Assembly: GCF_023146395.1 (NCBI RefSeq) | Contig: NZ_JAGLCD010000007.1 | Coordinates: forward strand, 1 to 64,000 | DNA length: 64,000 nt | Direction: 5' to 3' | From: Aeromicrobium sp. | GTDB lineage: Bacteria; Actinomycetota; Actinomycetes; Propionibacteriales; Nocardioidaceae | In this document: piece by piece, positions 29,806 to 39,132 of the stretch | How positions within the stretch are numbered: the first letter of the stretch is position 1 | Layout of the letters: every line of letters begins with the position of its first letter | The notes under the pieces: generated by a model | What the model saw: only the letters and a program-made list of their open reading frames with translations | What the model was told of the DNA's origin: nothing | The model's database searches: none | Translations under genes and position numbers: made by a program

Positions 29806-30108
29806 CTACTCCTCGACCGTCACCCGACGGTCGAACGCGACGTAGCCGGCGAACTCGGTGCCGACGCGCTCGACCGCACCCGGCAGGAGGTCGGGGTACG
29901 ACCACGCGCCGTCAGCGAGCTGGTCGTCACCGTGGCCGACGTCCCAGTACTGCGCGTCGCCCTTCCACGGACAGTGGTAGGCGGTGTCGCTCGGCGCGAA
30001 CTGGCCCTCGGTCAGGCTCGACGGCGGGAAGTACCAGTTCCCCTCGATCTTGACGAGCTCCTCACGCGGAGCCTCGGCCAGGACAGTGCTGCCGTAGACG
30101 GCCTTCAT
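29806..30108 (-). CDS. DUF427 domain protein
   Basis: A 100-aa protein of the DUF427 family, which has no established function. The whole protein is the domain: [28 protein letters not shown], then the conserved [18 protein letters not shown], and the end [10 protein letters not shown]. Such proteins are small soluble beta-rich proteins common in Actinobacteria. It is the upstream neighbour of tsaD on the minus strand, separated by the 37-bp repeats, and follows the acyltransferase gene by 51 bp. Confidence 0.88.
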   Translation of the reverse strand: MKAVYGSTVLAEAPREELVKIEGNWYFPPSSLTEGQFAPSDTAYHCPWKGDAQYWDVGHGDDQLADGAWSYPDLLPGAVERVGTEFAGYVAFDRRVTVEE

Positions 30109-30159
30109 GGTGCCTCCTCAGGGGTCACCCCCAGTGTGGCCCCACGATCCTGAAAGCGC

Positions 30160-30918
30160 TCAGCCGTTCTCGCGCTCCGCGCGGCGAGCCGCCTTGGCGG
30201 CCTTCTCCTCCTCGTCGAGGCGCGCGGCCTCCTCGGGGGTCGGGGCGAGGCCGCCGAAGCGGGCCGGGGCCCACCACTGCCCCGCGGGCGCGATCGGGTA
30301 CTCGGCGATCGCGTGCTCGAGGAGCCGCGTCATCTCCGCCTTCAGCAGGGCGGTCTCGGCGACCGGGTCCTCCCCTGTGACGGCGAGCGGCGGGCCCACG
30401 TGCAGACCGATCGTCTTGCCCCGGCCGAAGATGTCGGACTCGTGGTCCTTGGTCTTGAGCAGCTGGGTGCCCCACGTGACCATCGGGATCAACGGCACGC
30501 CGGCCTCGGCCGCCATGCGGACCGCGCCGGTCTTGAGCTCCTTGATCTCCATCGACCTGCTGATCGTGGCTTCCGGGAAGATCCCCACGATCTCGCCCGA
30601 CCGCAGGTACTCGACCGCCGTGGCATAGGACTGCTCGCCGTGGTCGCGGTCGACGCTGATGTGGTGGAAGGACCGCATCAGACGACCCGTGGCCCCCTCG
30701 AACGCCTCCCGCTTGGCCATGAACCGCACGAGCCGCTTGCTGGGCTGCGCCGCGAGGCCGTCGAAGACGAAGTCGACGTAGCTGATGTGGTTGGCCGCGA
30801 GCACCGCACCGCCGGAGCGCGGGATGTGCTCGGTGCCCGAGGTCTGGAAGCTCATGCCCAGCACCTTGAAGAGCGTCTTGGCCGTCACGATGACGGGCGG
30901 GTACGTCACGTCGCGCAT
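30160..30918 (-). CDS. 1-acyl-sn-glycerol-3-phosphate acyltransferase (PlsC-type)
   Basis: A 252-aa membrane-associated acyltransferase that would transfer a fatty acyl group to lysophosphatidate or a related lysolipid. ATG 30918 (MRDVTYPPVIVTAKTLFKVLG) is chosen; the frame upstream is the shadow of the divergent gene. The catalytic HX4D motif is NHISYVD, the substrate motif IFPEATIS (FPEGT-like, with Ala for Gly) follows, and VPLIPMVTWG is the third block. The C-terminus is charged (EEEKAAKAARRAERENG). It is divergent from the OafA-like gene across 75 bp. Confidence 0.92.
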   Translation of the reverse strand: MRDVTYPPVIVTAKTLFKVLGMSFQTSGTEHIPRSGGAVLAANHISYVDFVFDGLAAQPSKRLVRFMAKREAFEGATGRLMRSFHHISVDRDHGEQSYATAVEYLRSGEIVGIFPEATISRSMEIKELKTGAVRMAAEAGVPLIPMVTWGTQLLKTKDHESDIFGRGKTIGLHVGPPLAVTGEDPVAETALLKAEMTRLLEHAIAEYPIAPAGQWWAPARFGGLAPTPEEAARLDEEEKAAKAARRAERENG

Positions 30919-30930
30919 GTCGCCACCGTA

Positions 30931-30946
30931 GTGCACACGCGTGCAC
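30931..30946. promoter_or_regulatory. Palindrome in the divergent plsC/oafA-like intergenic region
   Basis: GTGCAC, spacer ACGC, GTGCAC: two self-complementary hexamers in the 75-bp gap between divergent genes, 13 bp from the acyltransferase ATG. The symmetry suits a repressor operator controlling both genes. No regulator gene is adjacent, so the assignment is tentative. Confidence 0.35.
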
Positions 30947-30993
30947 CGTACGGATGACATGAACGGTGCGGCGAACGCGTATCCTCGTGCTCC

Positions 30994-33081
30994 GTGCCGT
31001 CCCCCGCCCCCGCCCTCGCGTCCGCGCCGGCTCCGGCGCCTGCGGGCGGCGGCGTGCGGCCGGAGATTCAGGCGCTCCGGGCCGTCGCGGTCCTGGGGGT
31101 GGTGCTGTACCACCTGTGGCCGACGCGCCTCAGCGGCGGCTACGTCGGCGTCGACGTGTTCTTCGTGGTGTCCGGCTACCTCATCACCGACCACCTCCTG
31201 CGCGAGGTCGAGCGCTCCGGGCCGCCGCGGCTCGTGCGCTTCTGGGCCCGGCGCGCCCGCCGGCTGCTCCCCGCCTCCTTCCTGGCGATCGCCGCCACCG
31301 CGGTCGCCGTCTGGGCCTTGGTGCCCGAGAACCGGTGGCCGCAGTTCGGGCGCGAGCTGTGGACCTCGACCCTCTACGTCCAGAACTGGGAGCTCGCGCG
31401 CCAGGCTGTCGACTACATGGCGCTCTCGAACGTCAAGTCCCCCACGCAGCACTTCTGGTCGCTCGGAGTCGAGGAGCAGTTCTACCTCGTGTGGCCCGTG
31501 CTCATCGCGCTCGTGGTGCTGGTGGCCACGCGCCTGCGGCGCGACCCGGTCAGGGCGATCGGCCTCACGCTCGCGGCCGTCGTGGTGCTGAGCCTGATCC
31601 ACTCGATCGACCTGACGGCGTCGGACCCCGGCCGCGCGTACTTCGTCACGACCACGCGGGCGTGGGAGTTCGCCGCCGGGGGCCTGCTGGCGTGGGCCGT
31701 GCGCCGCGGACTCGTGGGGACCCTCCGCGCCGGGCCCGCCACGGCCCTCTCCTGGGCCGGCGCGGCGGCCGTGCTGGTCGCGATGGTCATGTTCGACGAC
31801 CGGACACCCTTCCCCGGCTACACCGCCGCGCTGCCGGTCGTCGGCACCCTGGCGGTCATCGCCGCGGGAGCCCCCCGGGGCCGCCTCGCCCCGACCCCGC
31901 TCATGCGGTGGCGGCCCGTGCAGTTCATGGGCGACGTCTCGTACGGCGTCTACCTGTGGCACTGGCCCCTGATCATCCTGCTCCCGTACGCCACGGGCCA
32001 CGACCTCACGCGCCCGGAGCGCCTTGCGATCCTGCTCGGCAGCTTCACCCTCGGCTGGGCGTCCAAGAACTTCGTCGAGGACCCGATCCGCCGGCCCGGC
32101 ACGGGCGCGTGGCACGGCACCAGCTCGACGTTCCTGGGGGTCGCGGTGGCCTCGCTCGTGATCGTCGTCGGCACCCTGCCGCTCTCACGGTGGACCGCTC
32201 CCCCACCCCCGGTCGTGGGCGAGCAGATCGGCCCGTGCGTCGGAGCCACGGCGATGCTCGACCCGGACTGCGGATCCCCCGAGGACATCGAGCTGCTCGC
32301 CGACGAGACGGCCTTCCCGGGCGACCTGCCGCTGCCGTCCGTCCTGGAGTGCGAGTCCTCCAACGCCGCGGCGACGTACCGCCGGTGCGAGCTCGGCGGG
32401 TCCGACCCCCAGGGCGGCACCGCGCTGATCGGCGACTCCCACGCCACACGCTGGGCCGAGGTCCTCGGCGAGGTCTCGGCCCGGCACGACACCCGCCTCA
32501 GCACCTTCCTGGTCTCGGGCTGCTCGATGGCCACGACCGACCCGATCGGCAGCATCTGGGGCTCCGACCCCACCCAGGCCGACAACTGCGCGACGGCGCT
32601 GACCGACGTCCTCGCCGAGGTCGTGGCCGATCCCTCGATCACGACGGTCGTCCTGAGCAATCGCACGCGCCTGTACGCCGGATCGCTGCTGCTCACGGCC
32701 GACCGCGTCGCAGCCACGATGCGGGCGCTCCTGGAGTCCGGCAAGCGGGTCGTCGTGCTCGCCGACCCGCCCGAGATGTCGGCCGTGCCACCGCAGGCCG
32801 CCGCGAGCGCAGCCGACTGCCTGCAGGACGCCGGATCGCCCCATGAGTGCAGCCTGCCGCGGGCCGAGGCCGAGGTGCCGGACCCCATGCGGGAGGCCGC
32901 CGCGATGGTCGGCGTGCCCGTCGTCGACCTCACCGACGTGTTCTGCCTGCCTGACCGCTGCCTGTCGCGCATCGGCGGACTCGTGGTCTACAGCGACGAC
33001 AACCACCTCACGAGGTCGTTCGCGGCGAGCACGCGCGACGTGCTCGACGAGCGGCTCGCCACGGCACTGGCCACCGCGTGA
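30994..33081 (+). CDS. OafA/YrhL-type membrane acyltransferase with SGNH domain
   Basis: A 695-aa protein that would O-acetylate a cell-envelope glycan. The start is a GTG at 30994 (PSPAPALASAPAPAPAGGG), just after the intergenic region. Residues about 25-390 form an acyltransferase-3 domain with about ten membrane helices; marks are PEIQALRAVAVLGVVLYHLW (catalytic-type RxxA and His), GGYVGVDVFFVVSGYLIT, FWARRARRLLPA and HFWSLGVEEQFYLVWP. After a periplasmic linker the C-terminal SGNH domain has GTALIGDSHATRWAEVL (Ser/Gly block) and the late catalytic pair SDDNHLTRSF. It heads the plus-strand run of glycan genes, followed after 61 bp by a glycosyltransferase. Confidence 0.93.
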   Translation: MPSPAPALASAPAPAPAGGGVRPEIQALRAVAVLGVVLYHLWPTRLSGGYVGVDVFFVVSGYLITDHLLREVERSGPPRLVRFWARRARRLLPASFLAIAATAVAVWALVPENRWPQFGRELWTSTLYVQNWELARQAVDYMALSNVKSPTQHFWSLGVEEQFYLVWPVLIALVVLVATRLRRDPVRAIGLTLAAVVVLSLIHSIDLTASDPGRAYFVTTTRAWEFAAGGLLAWAVRRGLVGTLRAGPATALSWAGAAAVLVAMVMFDDRTPFPGYTAALPVVGTLAVIAAGAPRGRLAPTPLMRWRPVQFMGDVSYGVYLWHWPLIILLPYATGHDLTRPERLAILLGSFTLGWASKNFVEDPIRRPGTGAWHGTSSTFLGVAVASLVIVVGTLPLSRWTAPPPPVVGEQIGPCVGATAMLDPDCGSPEDIELLADETAFPGDLPLPSVLECESSNAAATYRRCELGGSDPQGGTALIGDSHATRWAEVLGEVSARHDTRLSTFLVSGCSMATTDPIGSIWGSDPTQADNCATALTDVLAEVVADPSITTVVLSNRTRLYAGSLLLTADRVAATMRALLESGKRVVVLADPPEMSAVPPQAAASAADCLQDAGSPHECSLPRAEAEVPDPMREAAAMVGVPVVDLTDVFCLPDRCLSRIGGLVVYSDDNHLTRSFAASTRDVLDERLATALATA

Positions 33082-33142
33082 CCACCCCGACCCCGCCCCG
33101 GTCGGTAACCTGAGCCACGGTCGCGACCCGAAAGGACGTCAC

Positions 33143-33976
33143 ATGAGCTCCCCCACGCTGTCGATCGTGGTTCCCGCGTACAACAACGGCAAGTACGTCG
33201 GCGCCACGATCGAGAGCATCCTGTCCCAGGAGGGCGTCGACCTCGAGCTGGTCGTGGCCGACCACACCTCGGGCGACGACACCCGCGCCGTCGTGGAGTC
33301 CTACCTCGACGACCCACGCCTGACGCTGCTCGACACCCCGGCCGGCGGCGGCGCCCCCGCCAACTGGCAGCGCGTCACCGACGCGGCGAGCGGCACGTAC
33401 CTCAAGCTCGTGTGCGGTGACGACATCCTGCGCCCCGGTGTCCTGGCCCGCCAAGTCGCGCTGCTGGAGACACATCCGGAGGCCGTGCTGACGGCCTGCC
33501 GCCGTGACGTCATCGACTCCTCCGGACGCACGCTCATCGCCGGCCGCGGCCTGCAGGGCATCAACCGGCCGATGCCGGGCACCGAGGCGGTCCGCCACTG
33601 CGTCCGCGCAGGCGTCAACCCGTTCGGCGAGCCCGCCTCGGTCATGATGCGGCGCGCCGCTCTAACACAGGCCGGCGGCTGGTTCCCGGACTTCCCCTAC
33701 CTGATCGACCAGGCCTCCTACGCGCGCGTGCTGCTCGCGGGCGACTTCGTGCCCGACGACGAGGTCGGCGCGACGTTCCGCCTGAGCAACGAGCAGTGGA
33801 GCGTCGCGCTGGTCAAGGACCAGTCGAGCCAGGCGCACGGGTTCCACCGGTGGATGCACGAGCACCACCCCGAGGTCGTGTCGGCGGCCGACGTCCGCAT
33901 CGGCAACGTGCGAGCCTCCCTGGCGGCCCGGGCCCGGCGCATCGCGTACGCGATGCTGAAGCGGAGGATGCGATGA
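33143..33976 (+). CDS. Family 2 glycosyltransferase
   Basis: A 277-aa GT-A fold glycosyltransferase, cytoplasmic. ATG 33143 is preceded by a good ribosome binding site AAAGGA. Features: LSIVVPAYNNGKYVGATIESIL at the N-terminus, LELVVADHTSGDDT, and the DxD-like nucleotide-sugar site KLVCGDDILRPG near residue 90. No membrane helix. Donor and acceptor unknown. Its stop overlaps the next glycosyltransferase gene by 4 bp, and that one overlaps the epimerase gene, so three sugar genes are coupled. Confidence 0.93.
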   Translation: MSSPTLSIVVPAYNNGKYVGATIESILSQEGVDLELVVADHTSGDDTRAVVESYLDDPRLTLLDTPAGGGAPANWQRVTDAASGTYLKLVCGDDILRPGVLARQVALLETHPEAVLTACRRDVIDSSGRTLIAGRGLQGINRPMPGTEAVRHCVRAGVNPFGEPASVMMRRAALTQAGGWFPDFPYLIDQASYARVLLAGDFVPDDEVGATFRLSNEQWSVALVKDQSSQAHGFHRWMHEHHPEVVSAADVRIGNVRASLAARARRIAYAMLKRRMR

Positions 33977-35004
33977 CGACCTCCGGGACCGACCACGCCC
34001 CGTACGTGCACCGCGTGTCGATCGTCGTGCCCGTCTACAAGGGCGAGCGCACTCTCCCGGGCCTGCTCGAGGAGATCGCGCCGCTCACATCCGACTTCAC
34101 GACGGCCGACGGCCACCAGGCCGTCGTCACCGAGGTCATCCTCAGCCACGACAACGGGCCGGACGGCTCCGACCGGGTCATTCGGGAGCTCTCGGCCACG
34201 CACCCCTTCGTCAAGCCCGTGTGGCTGAGCCGCAACTTCGGTCAGCACGCCGCGACGCTGGCCGGCATCGCCTCGTCCGGAGGCGACTGGGTCGTCACGA
34301 TGGACGAGGACGGCCAGCACGATCCCGCGTTCATCGGTGGTCTCCTCGACACCGCCCTGCGGGAGCGGGCCCAGATCGTCTACGCCCGACCCGACAACCT
34401 CCCGCCCCACGGATTCGTCCGCAACACCGCCTCGAAGACCGCCAAGCGCATCCTCGAGTCGCTGTTCGGCGGTGGCAACGCCTCGGAGTTCAACAGCTTC
34501 CGGCTCGTGATCGGCGACGTCGCCCGCAGCGTCGCGGCCTACTCCGGCAACGGCGTCTACCTCGACGTGGCCCTCGGGTGGATCGCGCGTCCCGCGGTCA
34601 CGTCACCGGTGACCCTGCGCGAGGAGGGTGGGCGCGCCAGCGGCTACTCCTACCGCAGCCTCATGGCGCACTTCCTGCGCATGATCCTGACCTCCGGCAC
34701 CCGGGGGCTCCGGCTCGTCACGGTCGTCGGTGCCCTCTTCGCCCTCGCCGGCGTGCTGTTCGCGGTCTACCTCGCGGTCAACCGCCTGGCCGGCGGTGTC
34801 GATGCCGAGGGCTGGACCTCGATCATGGTGCTGCTGTCGCTCGGCACCGGCGCGATCCTGATGTCGCTGGGCATCGTGGCGGAGTACCTCGGGGTCGCGG
34901 TCAACGCGGCCCTGGGCAAGCCGTCCTACCTCATCGTGCGCGACCCGGCGAGCGGGCCGCTCGGGCACGCCGATCCCGCTCCCGGCCCGACCAGCGCGCC
35001 GTGA
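33973..35004 (+). CDS. Polyprenyl-phosphate glycosyltransferase (GtrB/ArnC/DPM-like)
   Basis: A 343-aa family 2 glycosyltransferase anchored by two C-terminal membrane helices (about 248-276 and 289-318). The N-terminal catalytic domain has VSIVVPVYKGERTLPGLLEE and the DxD motif TMDEDGQHDP. This layout matches enzymes that load a sugar onto undecaprenyl phosphate, which a flippase such as GtrA then moves across the membrane; a gtrA-like gene lies at 40931. Coupled by 4-bp overlaps to the glycosyltransferase before and the epimerase after. Sugar identity unknown. Confidence 0.92.
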   Translation: MTTSGTDHAPYVHRVSIVVPVYKGERTLPGLLEEIAPLTSDFTTADGHQAVVTEVILSHDNGPDGSDRVIRELSATHPFVKPVWLSRNFGQHAATLAGIASSGGDWVVTMDEDGQHDPAFIGGLLDTALRERAQIVYARPDNLPPHGFVRNTASKTAKRILESLFGGGNASEFNSFRLVIGDVARSVAAYSGNGVYLDVALGWIARPAVTSPVTLREEGGRASGYSYRSLMAHFLRMILTSGTRGLRLVTVVGALFALAGVLFAVYLAVNRLAGGVDAEGWTSIMVLLSLGTGAILMSLGIVAEYLGVAVNAALGKPSYLIVRDPASGPLGHADPAPGPTSAP

Positions 35005-35945
35005 CGGCGCGGTGGGTGATCGGTCGCGGCCTCCTGGGACGCGCCGTCATCGCCGCCTCGCAGCAGACGCCGTTCACGGCCGACGTCCGGTGGCACGATC
35101 CCGAGGACGCCGTCACCGACCTCCTGGCCGGGCTCGACCGCTTCGTCGCCACGACCGGTCAGGACCGGTGGGAGATCCACTGGTGCGCAGGACGCGGCGT
35201 GACGTCCTCCCCCCGTGACGTGCTGGACGTCGAGGTCGACGTGTTCCACCGCTTCGTGGCGGCGCTCACGGGTCATCGTGAGATCGCGCTCGACCGCGGC
35301 GGACTGTTCCTGGCGTCCTCGGTCGGCGGCATCTACGCCGGGTGCACCGACCCGCCCTTCACGGAGGCGACCCCGCCGTGCCCGATGTCGCCCTACGGCG
35401 AGGCCAAGCTCGCGATGGAGCAGCACGTGAGAGCCGCCTCGACGCAGACCGGGCTGCGCTCCTTCATCGGCCGCATCACCAACCTGTACGGCCCCGCCCA
35501 GGACCTCACCAAGGGGCAGGGGCTGCTCTCGACGATCGTGGCCAGTCACCTGACGGGCCGCCCGGCCACGATCTACGTCTCACTCGACACGCTGCGCGAC
35601 TACCTGTATGCCGACGACTGCGGCCACATGGTGCTCGACGGTCTGCGGCTGCTCGCGCGCGAGCCGGCCGGTACGTCCGTCGTCAAGATCCTCGGATCCA
35701 TGACCCCGTGGTCGATCGGGGCGATCCTGGGCGAGGCGAGCCGCATGCACCGGCTCAGCGCCCCGATCGTGGCGGCCCAGGGGCCCGTGGACGGAGCGCG
35801 TGGTCAGGCGCAGGACCTCCGCGTCCGTTCCGAGGTGTGGACCGACCTGGACGGCCTGGCGCGCACGACCCTGCCCGAGGGCCTCGGGGCGCTGCACCGC
35901 GCCCAGATGGCCGAGGTCATGGCGCACGGCGCCCCCACGCGCTGA
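35001..35945 (+). CDS. NAD-dependent epimerase/dehydratase (short-chain family)
   Basis: A 314-aa extended short-chain dehydrogenase-like protein, GTG start overlapping the preceding stop. The N-terminal dinucleotide motif is unusual, WVIGRGLLGRAVI, but fits GxGxxG with a shifted Gly. The catalytic set is Ser-Ser in LFLASSVGGIYAG and Tyr/Lys in MSPYGEAKLAMEQ, then GRITNLYGP. Such enzymes make nucleotide-activated deoxy or epimerised sugars. It is the last gene of the plus-strand run, ending 18 bp from the convergent YfhO-like gene. Confidence 0.88.
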   Translation: MTARWVIGRGLLGRAVIAASQQTPFTADVRWHDPEDAVTDLLAGLDRFVATTGQDRWEIHWCAGRGVTSSPRDVLDVEVDVFHRFVAALTGHREIALDRGGLFLASSVGGIYAGCTDPPFTEATPPCPMSPYGEAKLAMEQHVRAASTQTGLRSFIGRITNLYGPAQDLTKGQGLLSTIVASHLTGRPATIYVSLDTLRDYLYADDCGHMVLDGLRLLAREPAGTSVVKILGSMTPWSIGAILGEASRMHRLSAPIVAAQGPVDGARGQAQDLRVRSEVWTDLDGLARTTLPEGLGALHRAQMAEVMAHGAPTR

Positions 35946-35963
35946 GGGACCTGCGCCTGACGA

Positions 35964-38192
35964 TCAGCGTGCGGCGCGGCTCCGGACGCGACGGCGCACC
36001 AGGTCGGTCCCGGTCCAGGCCACGGCGAGCATCGCGGCGAGCACGGCGCTGGCGAGCTCGATCGGCCAGCCGGGCGGCCGGAACGACACCGTCACCTCGC
36101 GGCCCACGTCGTCGGGCGTGACCTCGACCGTCAGCAGGTATCCCTGGGCCGGATCGGCCTGGCGCGCACCGTCGATCCGGTAGCCGGGCCAGTCGATGCG
36201 GCTCAGGACGACCTCGCCGGCCTCTCCATCGACCGCGTCGACCGTGAAGCTGACCTCGGTGTCGCGCACGTCGACGTCGGACACCATGGCGTCGATCGTG
36301 CGGGTGACCCCGCCGGCGGGGACCACGGGGTCATCGCGCCGCACGGTCCACGTCGCGTCGCCCACCTCGAGGGTCCAGCCCTCGTGGACCTCGGGCGCCT
36401 CGACCGGGTCGCCGTCGGCGTCGACGCCGCGCCAGACGATGATGGTGTTGAGATGCATGTCGTCGACGATGCGCGAGCCGTCGGCCTGCTCCTCGAACAG
36501 CGCGTCGTACGCCTCGGGGCAGGTCACGCCTCGCAGGTCGACGCACAGGCGCGAGGCGAGCTCACGGTGCGGCAGCACGGTGTAGACGCTCGCGACGTCG
36601 AGGTCGGTGACGTGCCAGACGTTGGCGAGCAGGGTCTCGTCCCAGGCCTCGAGGTCGTTCTGGAGCCCGTACACGTCGCCGACCGTGAACACGCCCGTCT
36701 CGAGGTCGTCCTGGACCTGCTGCACCCGGTCGACCGAGGCGGGCGCCCCGAAGTCGCCCAGCGGGGCGGCGCGGGCCACGTGCATCTGCAGGTTCAGCAG
36801 CAGCACCGTCGCGACGATCGCGACCGCGGCCGCCCGGCCCGGCGCCTGCGAGGCACGACCCCGAGCGCTCACGAAAAACATGACCACGAGGGCCGCGAGC
36901 TGCACCAGGCCGCCCACCACGAGCCACCGGGTGTTGTCGGGCTGCGCCGACCAGGCGAGCCACAGCGCCAGGGCAGAGAGCCCCAGTGCGGCCGCGGCTT
37001 TACTGCGCTCGACGACGTGCGGCCACGCCTTCGTGGCGAGCACGGCGAAGCCCACGGCCAGGCAGATCACGAGGTACGGCAGCATGCGGGCGGGGTAGCG
37101 CAGCGGCCCCACGACGCTGGGTCCCAGCACCATGGCGAGAGTGCACGCCGCCACGACACCCACCACGACGAGCCCGCGCCACTCGCGTCGCAGGGCGACC
37201 CCCACGACCACCAGCAGCGGCAGGAACCATCCCAGGTACTGCAGCGGCGCCGGGGCGATGGGTCCCCAGTAGCCCGCGACGCTTGACAGACCGGTGGCCG
37301 CCGGACCGGCCGCCAGGTCGCCCAGGTCGAGCCCGAGGAACTGGTCGTTCGCAATGCCGGTCGAGCCACGCTCGGTGACCGACGCGGTGAGGATGCCCGG
37401 CAGGTAGACGAAGATCGTCAGGAGACCGCTGTAGACACCGAGGCCGAGCACGCGCACGAGCCGCTCGCGGTCACGTCGGACCCATTCGGTCTCGACCAGC
37501 AGGGCCAGGAACAGGAACACGAGCGCGATGACCGCGAAGATGTAGCCCAGCGCGATCAGCAGGTAGGCCGTCACGAAGTAGGCCCACGGGCTGCGGCCCT
37601 CGTCGAGGTGTCGCCGCATCATCCACCAGGTCAGCACGAACAGCCCGGCGCCGGAGAGCCCCGTGACCCACGACGGGGCGTCCATGTACATCGTCTGTCC
37701 GCCCACGACGGCGCTGAGACCGGCCAGGGCGGCCCACGGGGCGCTCGCGCCGTAGGAGCGGGCCAGGCCGAACACCGATGTCTGCAGGAGCAGCAGGAAC
37801 ACGATCTTGATGCCGGTGGCGTACAGGGCGGCGTTGTCCTGGACCTGCGAGCCGAGCCCGACGAGCCAGGTCAGCGGACTCCACAGGCCCCACTGCTGCT
37901 CGGCCAGGAAGTTGCCGCCCTGCCACGATCCCGGGTCCAGGATCGTCCACTCCCCGTGCAGGAGCCGTCGACCGATGTCGTACCACTGCCCGAAGGCGCC
38001 CAGCTGGGTGTCGTCGACGTAGAAGTAGCGCCGCGTCACGCGCACGCGGTCGGCGGCGACCACGACGACCGCGACCGCGGAGGCGAGCCACCACAGCAGG
38101 ACGCCGCGCCGAGAGGCAGCCCCCTCGGGCGTGGTCACCGAGGCGGTGGAGGTGTCGGACACCGCGTCAGCGTACCGACCTCCCCCACTCAT
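35964..38192 (-). CDS. YfhO-like multi-pass membrane protein, paralog 1
   Basis: A 742-aa protein with about 12-14 membrane helices. ATG 38192 (MSGGGRYADAV) is chosen, 10 bp after the neighbouring gene's stop; a GTG at 38162 is possible. A long first extracytoplasmic loop has YFYVDDTQLGAFGQWYDIGR and LDPGSWQGGNFLAEQQWGLW, where the Asp pair may be catalytic as in GT-C enzymes. The C-terminal beta-rich part has LSRIDWPGYRIDGAR and TVSFRPPGWPIELASA before the final helix. YfhO-family proteins glycosylate envelope polymers from lipid-linked sugars, so a role in a surface glycan is likely. A paralog lies at 43816-46026. Confidence 0.83.
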   Translation of the reverse strand: MSGGGRYADAVSDTSTASVTTPEGAASRRGVLLWWLASAVAVVVVAADRVRVTRRYFYVDDTQLGAFGQWYDIGRRLLHGEWTILDPGSWQGGNFLAEQQWGLWSPLTWLVGLGSQVQDNAALYATGIKIVFLLLLQTSVFGLARSYGASAPWAALAGLSAVVGGQTMYMDAPSWVTGLSGAGLFVLTWWMMRRHLDEGRSPWAYFVTAYLLIALGYIFAVIALVFLFLALLVETEWVRRDRERLVRVLGLGVYSGLLTIFVYLPGILTASVTERGSTGIANDQFLGLDLGDLAAGPAATGLSSVAGYWGPIAPAPLQYLGWFLPLLVVVGVALRREWRGLVVVGVVAACTLAMVLGPSVVGPLRYPARMLPYLVICLAVGFAVLATKAWPHVVERSKAAAALGLSALALWLAWSAQPDNTRWLVVGGLVQLAALVVMFFVSARGRASQAPGRAAAVAIVATVLLLNLQMHVARAAPLGDFGAPASVDRVQQVQDDLETGVFTVGDVYGLQNDLEAWDETLLANVWHVTDLDVASVYTVLPHRELASRLCVDLRGVTCPEAYDALFEEQADGSRIVDDMHLNTIIVWRGVDADGDPVEAPEVHEGWTLEVGDATWTVRRDDPVVPAGGVTRTIDAMVSDVDVRDTEVSFTVDAVDGEAGEVVLSRIDWPGYRIDGARQADPAQGYLLTVEVTPDDVGREVTVSFRPPGWPIELASAVLAAMLAVAWTGTDLVRRRVRSRAAR

Positions 38193-38202
38193 CCCGCCGC
38201 GC

Positions 38203-39132
38203 TCACAGCGGCACGTGCGTCGCGGTGAGCTCGGCCCGCGGCGGCTCGGGGTACTGCACCGCCGGGTTGAAGCCGATCCCGCGGAGGTACTGCCGGTACA
38301 TGCGCAGCTGCAGCCGCGGCGAGACCCGCCCACGACGGAAGTTCACCAGCAGGCGGAAGCCGAACTCGACCCAGCGGATGATGCCGCGGTGATGCAGCAG
38401 CCAGGACGACTCGTTGCGGATGCCGTGGGCGAACTTCCAGGCGTTGTCGGCGTTGACCATCGAGAAGTTGACGCCCTTGTTGTCGCCCATGTCGTGCACG
38501 ACGACGCTGTCCAGGACCTGGACCCCGGGGCACCGCTCGGTCAGGCGCAGCGTGTACTCCCGGTCGTCGAACCAGATGAAGTACTCGGCGTACGGCAGTC
38601 CGTGCTCGGCGATGACCCAGCGCGGCACGAGGACCGAGACGAAGGAGCATGCCGTGACCATGACGTTCGGCTGGTCCTTGACCAGGAGGCGTCCCCAGTC
38701 CCACGAGGTGACCGGGTTGTTCATCTCGCAGATCGAGCCGTCGGTGAACGTGACGACCGAGCACGAGAACGGCACGTCGGGCCCGAGCTCCAGGACGGCG
38801 GCGTCCAGACCGCCGACGAGCCGCTCGAGCGCATCCGGCTCGGCGTAGCAGTCGTCGTCCATGATCCAGACGTGGTCGGCGCCGAGCAGGTACCCCTCCG
38901 ACATGCCGCGGGCGAAGCCGCCCGCGCCCCCGAGGTTCTCGGTCATCGAGACCACGTGGAGGGCGGCCTCGGTCTCCAGCTCGCCGAGCCAGTCGCCCGT
39001 GCCGTCGGTCGAGGCATTGTCCACCACGACGATCCACGCCGGGGCCAGCGTCTGCTGCTCCAGACGGTCGATGACCGTCTTGAGCTTCTCCAGCCGGTTG
39101 TACGTGACCACGACGGCCGCGACCTTCACCAC
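38203..39132 (-). CDS. Family 2 glycosyltransferase (GlfT/rhamnosyltransferase-like)
   Basis: A 309-aa cytoplasmic GT-A glycosyltransferase. The N-terminus VAAVVVTYNRLEKLKTVIDR, VVDNASTDGTGDWLG, then ENLGGAGGFARGM and the catalytic triple-Asp IMDDDCYAEPDA. This pattern is shared with GlfT-like galactofuranosyl- and related rhamnosyltransferases of Actinobacteria, which build arabinogalactan or other wall galactans. It overlaps the next (upstream) glycosyltransferase gene by 7 bp and precedes the YfhO-like gene by 10 bp, so the three form one operon. Confidence 0.92.
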   Translation of the reverse strand: MVKVAAVVVTYNRLEKLKTVIDRLEQQTLAPAWIVVVDNASTDGTGDWLGELETEAALHVVSMTENLGGAGGFARGMSEGYLLGADHVWIMDDDCYAEPDALERLVGGLDAAVLELGPDVPFSCSVVTFTDGSICEMNNPVTSWDWGRLLVKDQPNVMVTACSFVSVLVPRWVIAEHGLPYAEYFIWFDDREYTLRLTERCPGVQVLDSVVVHDMGDNKGVNFSMVNADNAWKFAHGIRNESSWLLHHRGIIRWVEFGFRLLVNFRRGRVSPRLQLRMYRQYLRGIGFNPAVQYPEPPRAELTATHVPL